Shown in pieces: positions 34,649-43,782 of a DNA stretch of 64,000 nucleotides. The position numbers were made by a program, and so were the translations under genes. How positions within the stretch are numbered: the first letter of the stretch is position 1; each line of letters starts with the position of its first letter. The stretch lies in assembly GCA_963714145.1 (NCBI GenBank), contig OY970235.1:620001-684000 (forward strand), given 5' to 3'. The DNA is from JBBWZH01 sp035544115 (GTDB lineage Bacteria; Actinomycetota; Actinomycetes; Mycobacteriales; CADCTP01). A model generated the notes under the pieces. It saw only the letters and a list, made by a program, of their open reading frames with translations. It was not told where the DNA came from and ran no database searches.

Positions 34649-35860
34649 CTAGCCGCCGACCGAGCGTTCGGCTTCGGCGAGCCACTCGCGGCGGGCGGCC
34701 AGGTTGGCCTCGGCCTCGGCCATCTTGCGTTCGTTGCCGGCGGCCTGCGCCTTGACCAGCTGCGTCTCGGCCTTGGTGACGGCGTCCCGCAGCTGGGCCA
34801 GCAGCGGGTTAGACGAGCCGGAGCTGCGCCGCCACTCGGTGTCGGCGGCGTCGCGCACCTTCTGCTCGGCGGCCCGCATCCGGGTGTCCAGCGGCCGGAC
34901 CGCGTCGCGCGGCACGTGCCCGATCGCGTCGTACCGGTCCTGGATCTCGCGCAGCCTGGCCTGCGCCGCCTTCAGGTCGCCGCGCGGGTCGATGGCCTCG
35001 GCCTCGGCGATCAGCGCCTCCTTGGCCCGCTTGTTCGCGGCCTGCTCGGCGTCCCGCTCGCTGAACACCTCGGACCGGCGGGAGAAGAACCGGTCCTGGG
35101 CGGCCCGGAACTTCGTCCACAACTGGTCCTCGACGTCCTTGGAGGCCCGGCCGGCGGCCTTCCAGTCGGACATCAGCGTCTTCAACCGGCTCGCCGTGGT
35201 GCCCCAGTCGGTCGATTCGGCCAGCCCCTCGGCCTCGGCCAGCAGCGCCTCCTTGCGGATGCGCACCAGCGACCGCTGCTGGTCCAGGGTGGCGAAGTGG
35301 GCGCCGCGGCGCTGCGCGAACGCGTCACGGGCCGCGGCGAACCGCTTCCACAGCGTCTCGTCGGTCTTCCGGTCGACGCCGCGGATGGCCTTCCACTCGT
35401 CCACGATCGTCCGGAACCGGTCGCCGGTGGCCTTCCACTGCGAGCTCTGCGCGAGCTCCTCGGCCTCGATGACCAGCTTCTCCTTGGCCGCGACGGATGC
35501 CGCCTTGGCTGCGGCCCGGGCCACCGAGGCCTCTTCGATCTTGCCGCTGGCGGCGACTTCCAGCTCGCCCAGCCGCAGGTCCAGTGCGCTCAGGTCGCCG
35601 ATGACCGCGGCCTCGGGCAGCGTCTCGCGCAGTGCCCGGGCCTGGCCCAGCGTCGCCCGCGGATCGCCGGCCCCGGACTTCAGCCGGGTTTCCAGCAGCA
35701 CTACCTCGGTGGCCAGATCCTCGTACCGCCGGATGTAGTGGGCGAGACCCGCCTCGGGTGTCCCGGCTTGCCACGAGCCGACGGTCCGCTCGCCGTCGCC
35801 GGTGCGGACCCACACCGTGCCGTCGGCGTCGACCCGCCCCCACTCGTTGCTGGCAGTCAT
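34649..35860 (-). CDS. DUF349 coiled-coil protein
   Basis: This 403-residue protein is almost all charged helix, with at least three copies of the DUF349 unit: WKATGDRFRTIVDEWKAIRG, WGTTASRLKTLMSDWKAAGR, and a diverged LKAAQARLREIQDRYDAIGH. Each is followed by a WKRFAAARDAF/LWTKFRAAQDRFF-type segment. The N-terminus is a short beta region (WGRVDADGTVWVRTGDGERT). Homologues are conserved next to miaB/miaA in actinobacteria; the function is not established. GGAGGAGC precedes the ATG chosen here. Confidence 0.88.
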   Translation of the reverse strand: MTASNEWGRVDADGTVWVRTGDGERTVGSWQAGTPEAGLAHYIRRYEDLATEVVLLETRLKSGAGDPRATLGQARALRETLPEAAVIGDLSALDLRLGELEVAASGKIEEASVARAAAKAASVAAKEKLVIEAEELAQSSQWKATGDRFRTIVDEWKAIRGVDRKTDETLWKRFAAARDAFAQRRGAHFATLDQQRSLVRIRKEALLAEAEGLAESTDWGTTASRLKTLMSDWKAAGRASKDVEDQLWTKFRAAQDRFFSRRSEVFSERDAEQAANKRAKEALIAEAEAIDPRGDLKAAQARLREIQDRYDAIGHVPRDAVRPLDTRMRAAEQKVRDAADTEWRRSSGSSNPLLAQLRDAVTKAETQLVKAQAAGNERKMAEAEANLAARREWLAEAERSVGG

Positions 35861-35956
35861 TGCCTCGCTCCTCCTCGCGCCCCGCGCTCTCTGCGCATTC
35901 TCACAGCACGACGCCGCACTCCGGCACCCCGGTCCGCCTTGTCCTACTCTCCTGCC

Positions 35957-36073
35957 GTGTCCGCCGCAGCCACTTTCCGGGCGCATCTACCGCTGATCTT
36001 GCCCGAGATCGCGACGGATGCCGCATCCGCACCGCCCGGCGGACCCGCCCAGGGCGGCCCGGCATGGCCGTGA
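35957..36073 (+). CDS. Possible 38-residue leader ORF before miaA
   Basis: GTG at 35957 opens MSAAATFRAHLPLILPEIAT and stops at 36071-36073, overlapping the miaA start by 10 bp. TACTCT (35945-35950) ends 6 nt before the GTG, so a leaderless transcript starting here would carry miaA as the second cistron with coupled translation. No family is recognised, and codon use is unremarkable. It could equally be untranslated leader. Confidence 0.3.
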   Translation: MSAAATFRAHLPLILPEIATDAASAPPGGPAQGGPAWP

Positions 36074-37005
36074 CCAGCACGGCTGGGCCGGGCCGGACCG
36101 GGCCGGTGCTCGCCGTGGTCGGCCCCACCGCCGCCGGCAAGTCGGACCTCGGGGTAGCGCTGGCGGCTGCGATCGGCGGCGAAATCGTGAACGCGGACTC
36201 GATGCAGCTCTACCGCGGCATGGACATCGGCACCGCCAAGCTCACCCCGGCCGAGCGCCGCGGCGTCCCGCACCACCTGCTGGACATCTGGCCGGTGACC
36301 GAGACCGCCAGCGTCGCCGCCTACCAGGAGCTGGCCCGGGCGACCGTGGCCCGGGTGCTGGACCGCGGCCGGGTACCGGTGCTGGTCGGCGGCTCCGGGC
36401 TGTACATCCGGGCGGTGCTGGACGACCTGCGGTTCCCGGGCACCGATCCAGCGCTGCGCGGCCGGCTGGAGGCCGAGCTGGCCGCCACCGGCGCGCCCGC
36501 GCTGCACGCCCGCCTCGCCGTGGTCGACCCGGTCGCCGCCGGCGGCATCCTGCCCACCAACGGTCGCCGGATCGTCCGCGCGCTGGAGGTGATCGAGCTG
36601 ACCGGCGGCCCGTTCACGGCCACCCTGCCCGACCAGGCCGGCGCGCCGGCGCGGTACGACGCGGTGCAGCTGGGGGTGGACCGGGCCGCCGCCGAGCTGG
36701 ACGACCGGATCACCGCCCGGGTGCACCGGATGTGGACCCTCGGCCTGGTGGACGAGGTGCGCGGGCTGCGCTCCGCCGGCCTCGCCGACGGGCTGACCGC
36801 CAGCCGCGCGCTCGGCTACCAGCAGGTGCTCCGCGCTCTGGCCGGCGAGTACGGCCTGGACGAGGCCCGGGCCGAGACCGTCCGCGCCACCCGCCGGTTC
36901 GCCCGCCGGCAGCGGTCCTGGTTCCGCCGCGACCCCCGGATCCACTGGCTGGACGGCGCGTCCCCGGCGCTGCTCGCCGACGCCCTCCGCACACTTGACC
37001 GGTGA
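36064..37005 (+). CDS. miaA: tRNA dimethylallyltransferase MiaA
   Basis: MiaA transfers dimethylallyl from DMAPP to A37 of tRNAs reading U-initial codons, the step before MiaB. The 313-residue protein has P-loop VVGPTAAGKSDLG, the conserved NADSMQLYRGMDIGTAKLT, DIWPVTETASVAAYQ, LVGGSGLYIRAVLDDL and ASRALGYQQVL, and RRFARRQRSWFRRDP near the C-terminus. The dapF frame opens within its stop codon, so miaA and dapF are one operon. Confidence 0.96.
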   Translation: MAVTSTAGPGRTGPVLAVVGPTAAGKSDLGVALAAAIGGEIVNADSMQLYRGMDIGTAKLTPAERRGVPHHLLDIWPVTETASVAAYQELARATVARVLDRGRVPVLVGGSGLYIRAVLDDLRFPGTDPALRGRLEAELAATGAPALHARLAVVDPVAAGGILPTNGRRIVRALEVIELTGGPFTATLPDQAGAPARYDAVQLGVDRAAAELDDRITARVHRMWTLGLVDEVRGLRSAGLADGLTASRALGYQQVLRALAGEYGLDEARAETVRATRRFARRQRSWFRRDPRIHWLDGASPALLADALRTLDR

Positions 37006-37022
37006 TCCGTAGGCTTGACCGG

Positions 37023-37871
37023 GTGAACTGGGTCAAGGGGCACGGCACCGGCAACGACTTCCTGGTGCTGCCGGACGCCGATCCGCTGTCGGCCGGGTTG
37101 GTGCGGGCACTCTGCGACCGGCACCACGGGATCGGGGCCGATGGCGTGCTGCGGGTGGTGCCCGCCGCCGACGACCCGGACGGCGCGCCGATGGCCGCGG
37201 CGGCGAAGTGGTTCATGGACTACCGCAACGCCGACGGGTCGATCGCCGAGATGTGCGGCAACGGCATCCGGGTGTTCGCCCGCTATCTCGTGGACGCCGG
37301 TCTGGCCGGGCCGGGCGAGCTCCCGGTGGCGACCCGGGCCGGGCTGCGCACGGTCTGGCTGCCGGCAGCCGGCGACGTGACCGTGGACATGGGCGCACCG
37401 GCCCCGATCGACGCCCACCCGCTGGTCGGTGGGCGGCCGGCCACCGCGGTCAGCATGGGCAACCCGCACCTGGTCGTCGCGCTGCCGGCCGGCGCCGCCG
37501 GCCTGGCCGAGCTGGCCGGCCTGGACCTGACCCGCCCACCGGTGGTCACCCCGACCCTGCCGGACGGCCAGAACGTCGAGTTCGTGGTCCGCACCGGGCC
37601 GCGCGGGATCGCGCTGCGGGTACACGAGCGCGGGGTCGGCGAGACGCGGTCCTGCGGCACCGGGGTGTGCGCGGCGGTGGTGGCGACCGTGCAGGCGGCC
37701 GGCGCGGGCCGGGCTGAGCCGTGGACGGTGGACGTCCCCGGTGGCCGGCTGACCGTGACCTGGACGGCGGCCGGCCCGGTGCGGCTGACCGGCCCGGCGG
37801 TGCTGGTCGCCACCGGCACGACCCGCCCCGACTGGCTCAGCACGGTGCCGGCTCAGCCGCCGCTGGCTTAG
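37023..37871 (+). CDS. dapF: Diaminopimelate epimerase
   Basis: DapF interconverts LL- and meso-diaminopimelate for lysine and peptidoglycan synthesis. The 282-residue protein begins VNWVKGHGTGNDFLVLPD, the usual N-terminus. The two catalytic cysteines are in AEMCGNGIRVFARY and ETRSCGTGVCAAVV. GTG 37023 is preferred to the GTG at 37002, because family members begin two or three residues before KGHGTGNDF and GTAGGCTTGACCGGG separates it from the miaA stop. Confidence 0.95.
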   Translation: MNWVKGHGTGNDFLVLPDADPLSAGLVRALCDRHHGIGADGVLRVVPAADDPDGAPMAAAAKWFMDYRNADGSIAEMCGNGIRVFARYLVDAGLAGPGELPVATRAGLRTVWLPAAGDVTVDMGAPAPIDAHPLVGGRPATAVSMGNPHLVVALPAGAAGLAELAGLDLTRPPVVTPTLPDGQNVEFVVRTGPRGIALRVHERGVGETRSCGTGVCAAVVATVQAAGAGRAEPWTVDVPGGRLTVTWTAAGPVRLTGPAVLVATGTTRPDWLSTVPAQPPLA

Positions 37872-37963
37872 CTGCCGCTGGCCTCCGGGCCTCGCTGGCC
37901 TCCGGGCCCGTCGGCTCGCGGCCCCCGCTGGGTGCGGCTGCCGCTGGCTGACCGGCCGCTGGC

Positions 37964-38773
37964 TCAGGTGCCGGTGGCCAGTAGCCAGGACTGGTTGCGC
38001 ATCGTCGCCTCGGTCTCGGCCGGGTGGCAGGCCCACTGCTGGATCTCGGCGCCGTTGGCGGTCGACACCCCGGCCACGTCCAGGCACTTGCCGGAGTGCA
38101 CCGCGACCAGCTGCACCGAGCCGGCCAGCCCGGGCACGTTCCGCATCGTGAACTGCTGGTTGAGGTGGCCGGTGCAGTCCCACTGGATGACCGGGGCGCC
38201 GTCGGCGGTGGACCCGCTGTCGACGTCCACGCACCGGCCGGTCAGCTCGTTCACCAGCTCGTACGTGCGCACCGCGGCGGGCACCGGGACCAGGTGGAAG
38301 CCCTCGGCCGGCGCGCCGTCGCAGCCGCGCTGCACCAGCCGGGCACCCGCCTCCCGGCTGTCGTCCCGGACGGTGAGGCAGCGGCCCGAGTGCAGCGCGC
38401 GCAGGGTGCCGCCGGCCGGCACGGTCGGGGTCGGGCTCGCGGTGCTGGCCAGCGGGGTGGTCGGCGGTGGCGTGCCGGGGGCCGGGGTCGGGCTCGGCGT
38501 CGGCGTCGGCGAGGTGAGCACCACCGCCCGAGCCGGCGCCGGGTGGCTCCGGCTGGCCAGCACGAACAGGCCCACCATCGCGGCCAGCACCACCACCGCC
38601 GCGGCCCCGATCACGATCAGGACGGGCCGGTTCCGCCGCGCCGGGTCATACCGCAACTCGTCGTCGTACCGGTCCCACCGGGCCAGCAGCCGCTGCCCGG
38701 TCAGCCGCACCCGGGCCCAGATCCGCGCCGGTACCCGGGCCGCCGGGCCGCCACCGCGGTGCTGGGGGTGCAT
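37964..38773 (-). CDS. Membrane-anchored ricin-type beta-trefoil lectin
   Basis: The 269-residue protein has a cytoplasmic Arg-rich N-terminus (about 1-48), one membrane helix (VLIVIGAAAVVVLAAMVGLF) and a Thr/Pro-rich extracellular stalk. A RICIN-type trefoil follows from about residue 130: LRALHSGRCLTVRDDS, LTGRCVDVDSGS...VIQWDC, and HSGKCLDVAGVS...IQQWAC with NQSW. The QxW signatures and paired cysteines fit carbohydrate binding at the cell surface. There is no linked enzyme domain. It is convergent with dapF. The short gap between them (37872-37963) contains a duplicated ctggcctccgggcc. Confidence 0.85.
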   Translation of the reverse strand: MHPQHRGGGPAARVPARIWARVRLTGQRLLARWDRYDDELRYDPARRNRPVLIVIGAAAVVVLAAMVGLFVLASRSHPAPARAVVLTSPTPTPSPTPAPGTPPPTTPLASTASPTPTVPAGGTLRALHSGRCLTVRDDSREAGARLVQRGCDGAPAEGFHLVPVPAAVRTYELVNELTGRCVDVDSGSTADGAPVIQWDCTGHLNQQFTMRNVPGLAGSVQLVAVHSGKCLDVAGVSTANGAEIQQWACHPAETEATMRNQSWLLATGT

Positions 38774-39061
38774 CGCCGCGGTGCCTCCTCGCCGTCCGCC
38801 GGGTGGGGGCTGGCCCGTCCCGATGCCGCCCCGATCACCCCAAACCGTACCCGACCGGACCCACCCGCCCAGGACCCCACCGTCCGGGCCCTCACCGTCC
38901 GGGACCTCCCGACCGGCCGCCGCCCCGGCTGCCGGACGTGCGTGGCGACGTCCCCGGGCCGGCCGGGCCGGGCTGTCGGGCGCGGACCGGGACCCGCCCG
39001 GCGCCGGTGCCCGCCCGTCCCGGGCACCCGCGGCCGGGCTTTGGCCCGGTCAGCCCACTGG

Positions 39062-40420
39062 TCAGCCCCGGTCGGATCCCGCCGAGGTCCTGGCCGGGTC
39101 GGTGCCGTCCGGGTCGGCCGCCTCGGTCAGCAGCCCGGCCGCCGGCTCGGCCAGCCCGTCCGGCCCGCTGTCGTAGGTCTGCGGCAGCTCGCGCATCCAG
39201 CGCAGCGGCGAGAAGAAGACCGGCATCGCGGCGACCAGCGCGCCGACCGCGGCCACCGCGAACGTCGGGCGCAGCCCGATCCAGGTGGACAGGGCCCCGC
39301 CGAGCAGGCCGCCGAGCGGCATGGTGCCCCAGACCAGGAACCGGATCGTCGCGTTCATCCGGCCGAGCAGCCGCTCCGGGCACAGGCCCTGCCGGAACGA
39401 GACCTGGGTGATGTTGTAGACGACCACCCCGATCGAGGACACCAGTTGGCCGACCGCGAGCAGGCCGAGCGTCCAGTCCCGGTGCACGAAGATCGGGATG
39501 GCGGCGGTCGGCACGGTGATCAGCGCGCTGATCCAGATCGCCGGGCCCTGGCCGAGCCAGCTGGCCACCCGGCGGGCGACCAGCGCACCGACCAGCCCGC
39601 CGACCGACCCGACCGCGAACAGCAGGCCGATCGTGCCGGCCGACAGGTTCAGCTGCCCGCTGCCGGCCAGCAGCGAGATCAGCGCGACCATGCCCACCGA
39701 GGAGAACAGGTTGGACGTCCCGGTGCAGGCCGCGATCGAGCGGAGCAGCGGGTGTTTGACGACGAACGCCAGGCCTTCCTGCACCTCGCGCAGCAGGTGC
39801 CGGCCGGGTGCCCGTTCCGGTGCGGGCTCCCGCGACCGGATCGCGCTGACGCAGGCCGCCGACCACAGGTAGGAGACCGCGTCGACCAGGATCGCGTACG
39901 GCGCGGTCAGCCACTGCACCAGCAGGCCGCCGACGCTCGGCCCGGCCACCTGCGCCACCGACTGGCTGGCCTGCAGCTTCGCGTTGCCCTCGACCAGGTG
40001 CTCACGGCCGACCAGGTGCGGCAGGTACGACTGGTACGCGACGTCGAAGAACACCGTGCAGATGCCGGCGGTCAGCGCGACCAGGTAGACCTGCGGCAGC
40101 GCGAGCACGTCCAGCCAGGCGGCCAGCGGCAGCGAGCCGAGCAGCAGCGCGCGCAGCAGGTCGCCGACGATCAGCACGTCGCGCCGGCGCAACCGGTCCA
40201 CCCAGGCCCCGGCCGGCAGCCCGACCAGCAGGAACGCCAGCGTCTCGAACGCGGTCAGCAGGCCGACCTCGAACGGGGTGGCGTGCAGCGTCTTGACCGC
40301 GAGCAGTGGCAGCGCGATCAGCGTCACCATCGATCCGAACTGGCTGATCGTGTCGCCGGCCCACAGCCGGCGGAAGTCCCGGTGCCGCGAGAGGCTGCGC
40401 GAGGCAGGATCAATGCTCAC
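39062..40420 (-). CDS. MFS exporter (MFS_3 type)
   Basis: This 452-residue permease has about 12 helices and starts with RHRDFRRLWAGDTISQFGSM, the usual opening of the MFS_3/enterobactin-exporter-like group. LVGLPAGAWVDRLRRRDVLI is the motif A loop, and LGRMNATIRFLVWGTMPLGG is the second-half conserved loop. The last 40 residues are an acidic cytoplasmic tail. It probably exports a drug or natural product; the substrate is unknown. It is divergent from an ArsR-type regulator with a palindrome between the two starts, a usual repressor-exporter pairing. The start is GTG. Confidence 0.9.
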   Translation of the reverse strand: MSIDPASRSLSRHRDFRRLWAGDTISQFGSMVTLIALPLLAVKTLHATPFEVGLLTAFETLAFLLVGLPAGAWVDRLRRRDVLIVGDLLRALLLGSLPLAAWLDVLALPQVYLVALTAGICTVFFDVAYQSYLPHLVGREHLVEGNAKLQASQSVAQVAGPSVGGLLVQWLTAPYAILVDAVSYLWSAACVSAIRSREPAPERAPGRHLLREVQEGLAFVVKHPLLRSIAACTGTSNLFSSVGMVALISLLAGSGQLNLSAGTIGLLFAVGSVGGLVGALVARRVASWLGQGPAIWISALITVPTAAIPIFVHRDWTLGLLAVGQLVSSIGVVVYNITQVSFRQGLCPERLLGRMNATIRFLVWGTMPLGGLLGGALSTWIGLRPTFAVAAVGALVAAMPVFFSPLRWMRELPQTYDSGPDGLAEPAAGLLTEAADPDGTDPARTSAGSDRG

Positions 40421-40437
40421 GGAAGCGAGCCTCCCGG

Positions 40438-40463
40438 AAGTGATTGAGACTTGTCAATCACTT
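40438..40463. promoter_or_regulatory. Operator between MFS exporter and ArsR regulator
   Basis: AAGTGATTGA (40438-40447) and TCAATCACTT (40454-40463) form a perfect 10-bp inverted repeat with a 6-bp spacer. It contains TTGACA on the minus strand (40457-40452), a consensus -35 for the exporter, and TTGTCA on the plus strand. It is the natural binding site of the adjacent ArsR-family protein, which would repress both genes. On the + side, TAGGCT (40480-40485) ends 6 nt before the regulator GTG. Confidence 0.75.
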
Positions 40464-40491
40464 TCCTGCGCCCGGTCACTAGGCTGGCGGA

Positions 40492-41148
40492 GTGAGCACT
40501 GAGCCAGTCCCGCGGGTCGAGGGCATCAGCAGCCCGCGCCGGCCGGCGACCGACGACGAGGCCCGGGCGATGGCGTCGCCGATCCGGCTGCAGATCCTGC
40601 GGGTCTGCCTGGACGGCGCGCTGACCAACAAGGAGATCGCCGCGGCGCTCGGTAAGGACCCGGCGAGTGTGCTCTACCACGTCCGCCGGCTGGTGGACAC
40701 CGGGTTCCTGGTGGCCGAGCCGGACCGCCGCGGCAACCGCGGGTCGCGGGAGCGGCCGTACCGGTCCACCGGGAAGTCCTGGATCCTGGACGTGGTCGAG
40801 GACCGGGACCGGGTGGCCGGCGGCAGCGCGATGCTCGAGGCGTTCGTGGCCGAGGCGCAGCTGGCCGGGGTGGCGAACCTGCGGATGACCCGGCTCGGCG
40901 TCCGGCTGCCCAGGGCCGAGCTGGACGAGCTGCACGAGCGGCTGGGCGCGCTGTTCAACGAGTACGCCGGGCGCCCGCCCAGCCCGGACGGGGAGCCCTG
41001 GTCGCTGTTCTACGCCGCCCACCCCCAACCGCGCCCGTACGACGCCGACCGGCCGCGCCCGGCCGACCGGTCGGAGCGACCTGACATCCGAGCCGAAACT
41101 GCGATGCCGGCAGCGACATCGCGTGACACCATCGAGGGCGATGACTGA
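40492..41148 (+). CDS. ArsR-family (winged helix) repressor
   Basis: The 218-residue protein has a winged helix-turn-helix at about 22-90: ASPIRLQILRVCLDGALTNK, EIAAALGKDPASVLYHVRRL and VDTGFLVAEPDRRGNRGSRE. A helical segment and a charged C-terminal tail follow. There is no cysteine metal site, so it is the ArsR/HTH_20 type that senses organic ligands rather than metals. It faces the MFS exporter across a 10-bp-arm palindrome. The stop overlaps the hflX start by 8 bp, so hflX may be co-transcribed with it. Confidence 0.88.
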   Translation: MSTEPVPRVEGISSPRRPATDDEARAMASPIRLQILRVCLDGALTNKEIAAALGKDPASVLYHVRRLVDTGFLVAEPDRRGNRGSRERPYRSTGKSWILDVVEDRDRVAGGSAMLEAFVAEAQLAGVANLRMTRLGVRLPRAELDELHERLGALFNEYAGRPPSPDGEPWSLFYAAHPQPRPYDADRPRPADRSERPDIRAETAMPAATSRDTIEGDD

Positions 41149-42658
41149 TCCACTGACCACCAGCCCCACCATGCGGCGCATCCGCGCGGCCGCCGCCGGC
41201 GCGCCGCCGGCCGCCAGCCCGGTCGACACGGCCGTTCCGGCCACGCCCGCCGGGCCTGAGCGGCGGTTGCCGCCCGGCGTCGAGCCGGTCGGGATCTCGC
41301 TCGACCTGGAGGAGCGGCAGGCGCTGCGCCGGATCCCCGGGCTGGCCACCGAGCTCACCGACGTCACCGAGGTCGAATACCGGCAGCTCCGGCTGGAGCG
41401 GGTGGTGCTCGTCGGCGTGTGGACGTCCGGCACGATCACCGACGCCGAGAACTCGCTCGCCGAGCTGGCCCGGCTGGCCGAGACCGCCGGCTCGCTGGTG
41501 CTGGAAGGCCTGATGCAGCGGCGCGACCGGCCCGACCCGGCCACCTACCTCGGCTCCGGCAAGGCGAAGGAAGTGCGCGAGGTGGTGCTCGCCACCGGCG
41601 CCGACACGGTCGTCTGCGACGGCGAGCTGACCCCGGGCCAGCTGCGTCAGCTCGAAGAGATCGTCAAGGTCAAGGTGATCGACCGCACCGCGCTGATCCT
41701 GGACATCTTCGCCCAGCACGCCCGCAGCAAGGAGGGCAAGGCGCAGGTGGAGCTGGCCCAGCACCAGTACATGCTGCCGCGGCTGCGCGGCTGGGGTGAG
41801 TCGCTGTCCCGGCAGGCCGGCGGCCGGGTGGCCGGCGGCGGCGGCATCGGCACCCGCGGCCCGGGCGAGACCAAGATCGAGACCGACCGGCGCCGGATCC
41901 GGGCCCGGATCAGCAAGCTGCGCCGCGAGATCGCGACCACCGCGGACGTGCGCCGGGTGCAGCGGCGCGAGCGGGTCCGGCACGAGGTGCCGTCGGTGGC
42001 GCTGGCCGGCTACACCAACGCCGGCAAGTCCTCGCTGCTCAACGAGCTGACCGGGGCCGGCGTGCTGGTGGAGGACGCGCTGTTCGCGACGTTGGATCCG
42101 ACCGTCCGGCGCAGCCACACCACGGACGGGCGCGAGTTCACCCTGGCTGACACCGTCGGGTTCGTCCGGCACCTGCCGCACCAGCTGGTCGAGGCGTTCC
42201 GGTCGACGCTGGAGGAGGTCTCCGACTCCGACCTCATCCTGCACGTGGTAGACGGCTCGGATGCCGACCCGGAGGGCCAGATCAACGCGGTACGCGAGGT
42301 GCTCGGCGAGATCGACGCGCTGAAGGTGCCGGAGCTGCTGGTCGTCAACAAGATCGACGCGGCCGCCCCGGACGTGCTGGCCCGGCTGCGCCGGCTCGCC
42401 CCGGACGCGCAGTTCGTTTCCGCCCGCACCGGCGCCGGCATCCCGGAACTACTGGCCACCGTCGAGGCCCGGCTGCCCCGCCCGTCGATCCGGGTCCGGG
42501 TGCTGCTCCCGTACGACCGCGGCGACCTGGTCTCGAAGGTGCACGGCAGCGGCGAGGTGGTCACCGAGGAGCACACCGCCGACGGCACCCTGCTGGACGC
42601 CCGGGTGAACCCCGAACTGGCCGGCATCCTCAGCCGGTACGAGGTCGCCGCCCCCTGA
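41141..42658 (+). CDS. hflX: GTPase HflX
   Basis: HflX is a ribosome-splitting GTPase acting on stalled ribosomes. The 505-residue protein has the N-terminal HflX domain (LVGVWTSGTITDAENSLAEL, PATYLGSGKAKEVREVV), the Gly-rich linker GGRVAGGGGIGTRGPGETKI, and the G domain with GYTNAGKSSLLN (G1), DTVGFVRHLP (G3) and NKID (G4). ATG at 41141 overlaps the end of the ArsR gene. The N-terminal 45 residues are low-complexity. It belongs to the conserved dapF-hflX-lexA neighbourhood, here split by the lectin, exporter and regulator. Confidence 0.95.
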   Translation: MTDPLTTSPTMRRIRAAAAGAPPAASPVDTAVPATPAGPERRLPPGVEPVGISLDLEERQALRRIPGLATELTDVTEVEYRQLRLERVVLVGVWTSGTITDAENSLAELARLAETAGSLVLEGLMQRRDRPDPATYLGSGKAKEVREVVLATGADTVVCDGELTPGQLRQLEEIVKVKVIDRTALILDIFAQHARSKEGKAQVELAQHQYMLPRLRGWGESLSRQAGGRVAGGGGIGTRGPGETKIETDRRRIRARISKLRREIATTADVRRVQRRERVRHEVPSVALAGYTNAGKSSLLNELTGAGVLVEDALFATLDPTVRRSHTTDGREFTLADTVGFVRHLPHQLVEAFRSTLEEVSDSDLILHVVDGSDADPEGQINAVREVLGEIDALKVPELLVVNKIDAAAPDVLARLRRLAPDAQFVSARTGAGIPELLATVEARLPRPSIRVRVLLPYDRGDLVSKVHGSGEVVTEEHTADGTLLDARVNPELAGILSRYEVAAP

Positions 42659-42679
42659 CGGTGCGGCCGCCGGCCGAGC

Positions 42680-42705
42680 GGCCCGGCCGCGGGCGCGGCC
42701 GGGCC
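42680..42705. terminator. Hairpin after hflX
   Basis: GGCCCGGCCG (42680-42689) pairs with CGGCCGGGCC (42696-42705) over a 6-nt loop, between the convergent hflX and glycerate kinase genes. It is likely a bidirectional terminator. Confidence 0.6.
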
Positions 42706-42784
42706 TGGCCGCGCCGGCGGGTGCGCGGGTGTCCGGGCCCGGTCGCGGTCCGAACCGCTCACTCCGGGGCAGCGGGGCGGACCG

Positions 42785-43762
42785 TCAGCGGGTGGCCAGG
42801 GTGTGTCCGGCGGCGCGGAGCTCGTCCACTGTGGACGCCTCGAGCACGCCGGCCAGGCCGAGATCGGCCGCCCGCTCGGCGCTGAGCCGGGACCTGCCGA
42901 CCACCGCCCAGCACGGCACGCCGAGCCGGCCGGCGCGGGCGGCCACCTCGCCGACCGCCTTGCCGGTGAAGGTCTGCTCGTCCAGCGCGCCCTCGCCGGT
43001 GACCACCAGCCCGGCCCCCGCGGCCAGTTCGTCGAAGCCGAGCGCGTCCAGCACGAACCCGGCGCCGGGCAGCAGTTCGGCGTCCCGGAACGCCCACAGC
43101 CCGCCGGACAGGCCGCCGGCGCAGCCGGTCATCGGCACCCCGCGCGGGTCCCGCGGCGCGCGGTCGGCCAGCGCGTCGAGGCGGCCCTCGAGCCGGGTCA
43201 CCATCGCCGGGTCGGCGCCCTTCTGCGGGCCGAACACCCGCGGCGCGTCCTCGAACGGCACCCGCACGTCACACAGCACCCGCAGCCGCGGCGCCACCCC
43301 GGCCTCGTCCAGCGCGGCCAGGGCGCCGGCCCCGCCGTCGGTGGTGGCCGATCCGCCGACCGCGACCAGCACCTCGGCCGCCCCGGCCCGGGCCGCCGCC
43401 GCGATCAGCTCGCCGACCCCGTAGGTGCTCGCCGCCCAGGCGTCCCGCTCGTCCCCGGGCACCAGCGCCAGGCCCGCCGCCTCGGCCATCTCCACCACCG
43501 CCCGGCCGTCCGCCAGCAGCGCGAACGACGCGTCCACCGGCCGGCCCAGCGGCCCGGACACCCGGGCGCCGACCAGTTGGCCCGGCAGCGAGGCCAGCAG
43601 CACCCGCATCGTGCCCTCGCCACCGTCCGCGATCGGCAGCGGGAGCGCCGGGCGGCCGCCGTCGCTGAGCCCGGCGGCGATCGTCCGGCTCACCACCGTG
43701 GCCGGGTAGGTGCCCTTGAAGCTGTCCGGGGCGACCACCGCCCGGCCGCGCCGCATGTCCAC
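42785..43762 (-). CDS. Glycerate kinase
   Basis: This 325-residue protein of the GlxK/GarK family phosphorylates glycerate. Recognisable parts are VVAPDSFKGTYPATVVSRTI, LPIADGGEGTMRVLL, VAVGGSATTDGGAGALAALD, VFGPQKGADPAMV, VLDALGFDELAAGAGLVVTG and GEGALDEQTFTGKAVGEVA. These cover the whole family fold. It starts at GTG 43762 or ATG 43756. It is followed closely upstream by the dodecin gene in the same direction, with a 20-bp gap. It links glycerate from glyoxylate or serine metabolism to glycolysis. Confidence 0.92.
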   Translation of the reverse strand: MDMRRGRAVVAPDSFKGTYPATVVSRTIAAGLSDGGRPALPLPIADGGEGTMRVLLASLPGQLVGARVSGPLGRPVDASFALLADGRAVVEMAEAAGLALVPGDERDAWAASTYGVGELIAAAARAGAAEVLVAVGGSATTDGGAGALAALDEAGVAPRLRVLCDVRVPFEDAPRVFGPQKGADPAMVTRLEGRLDALADRAPRDPRGVPMTGCAGGLSGGLWAFRDAELLPGAGFVLDALGFDELAAGAGLVVTGEGALDEQTFTGKAVGEVAARAGRLGVPCWAVVGRSRLSAERAADLGLAGVLEASTVDELRAAGHTLATR

Positions 43763-43782
43763 CGCGTGCCCCGCCGGCCCGA

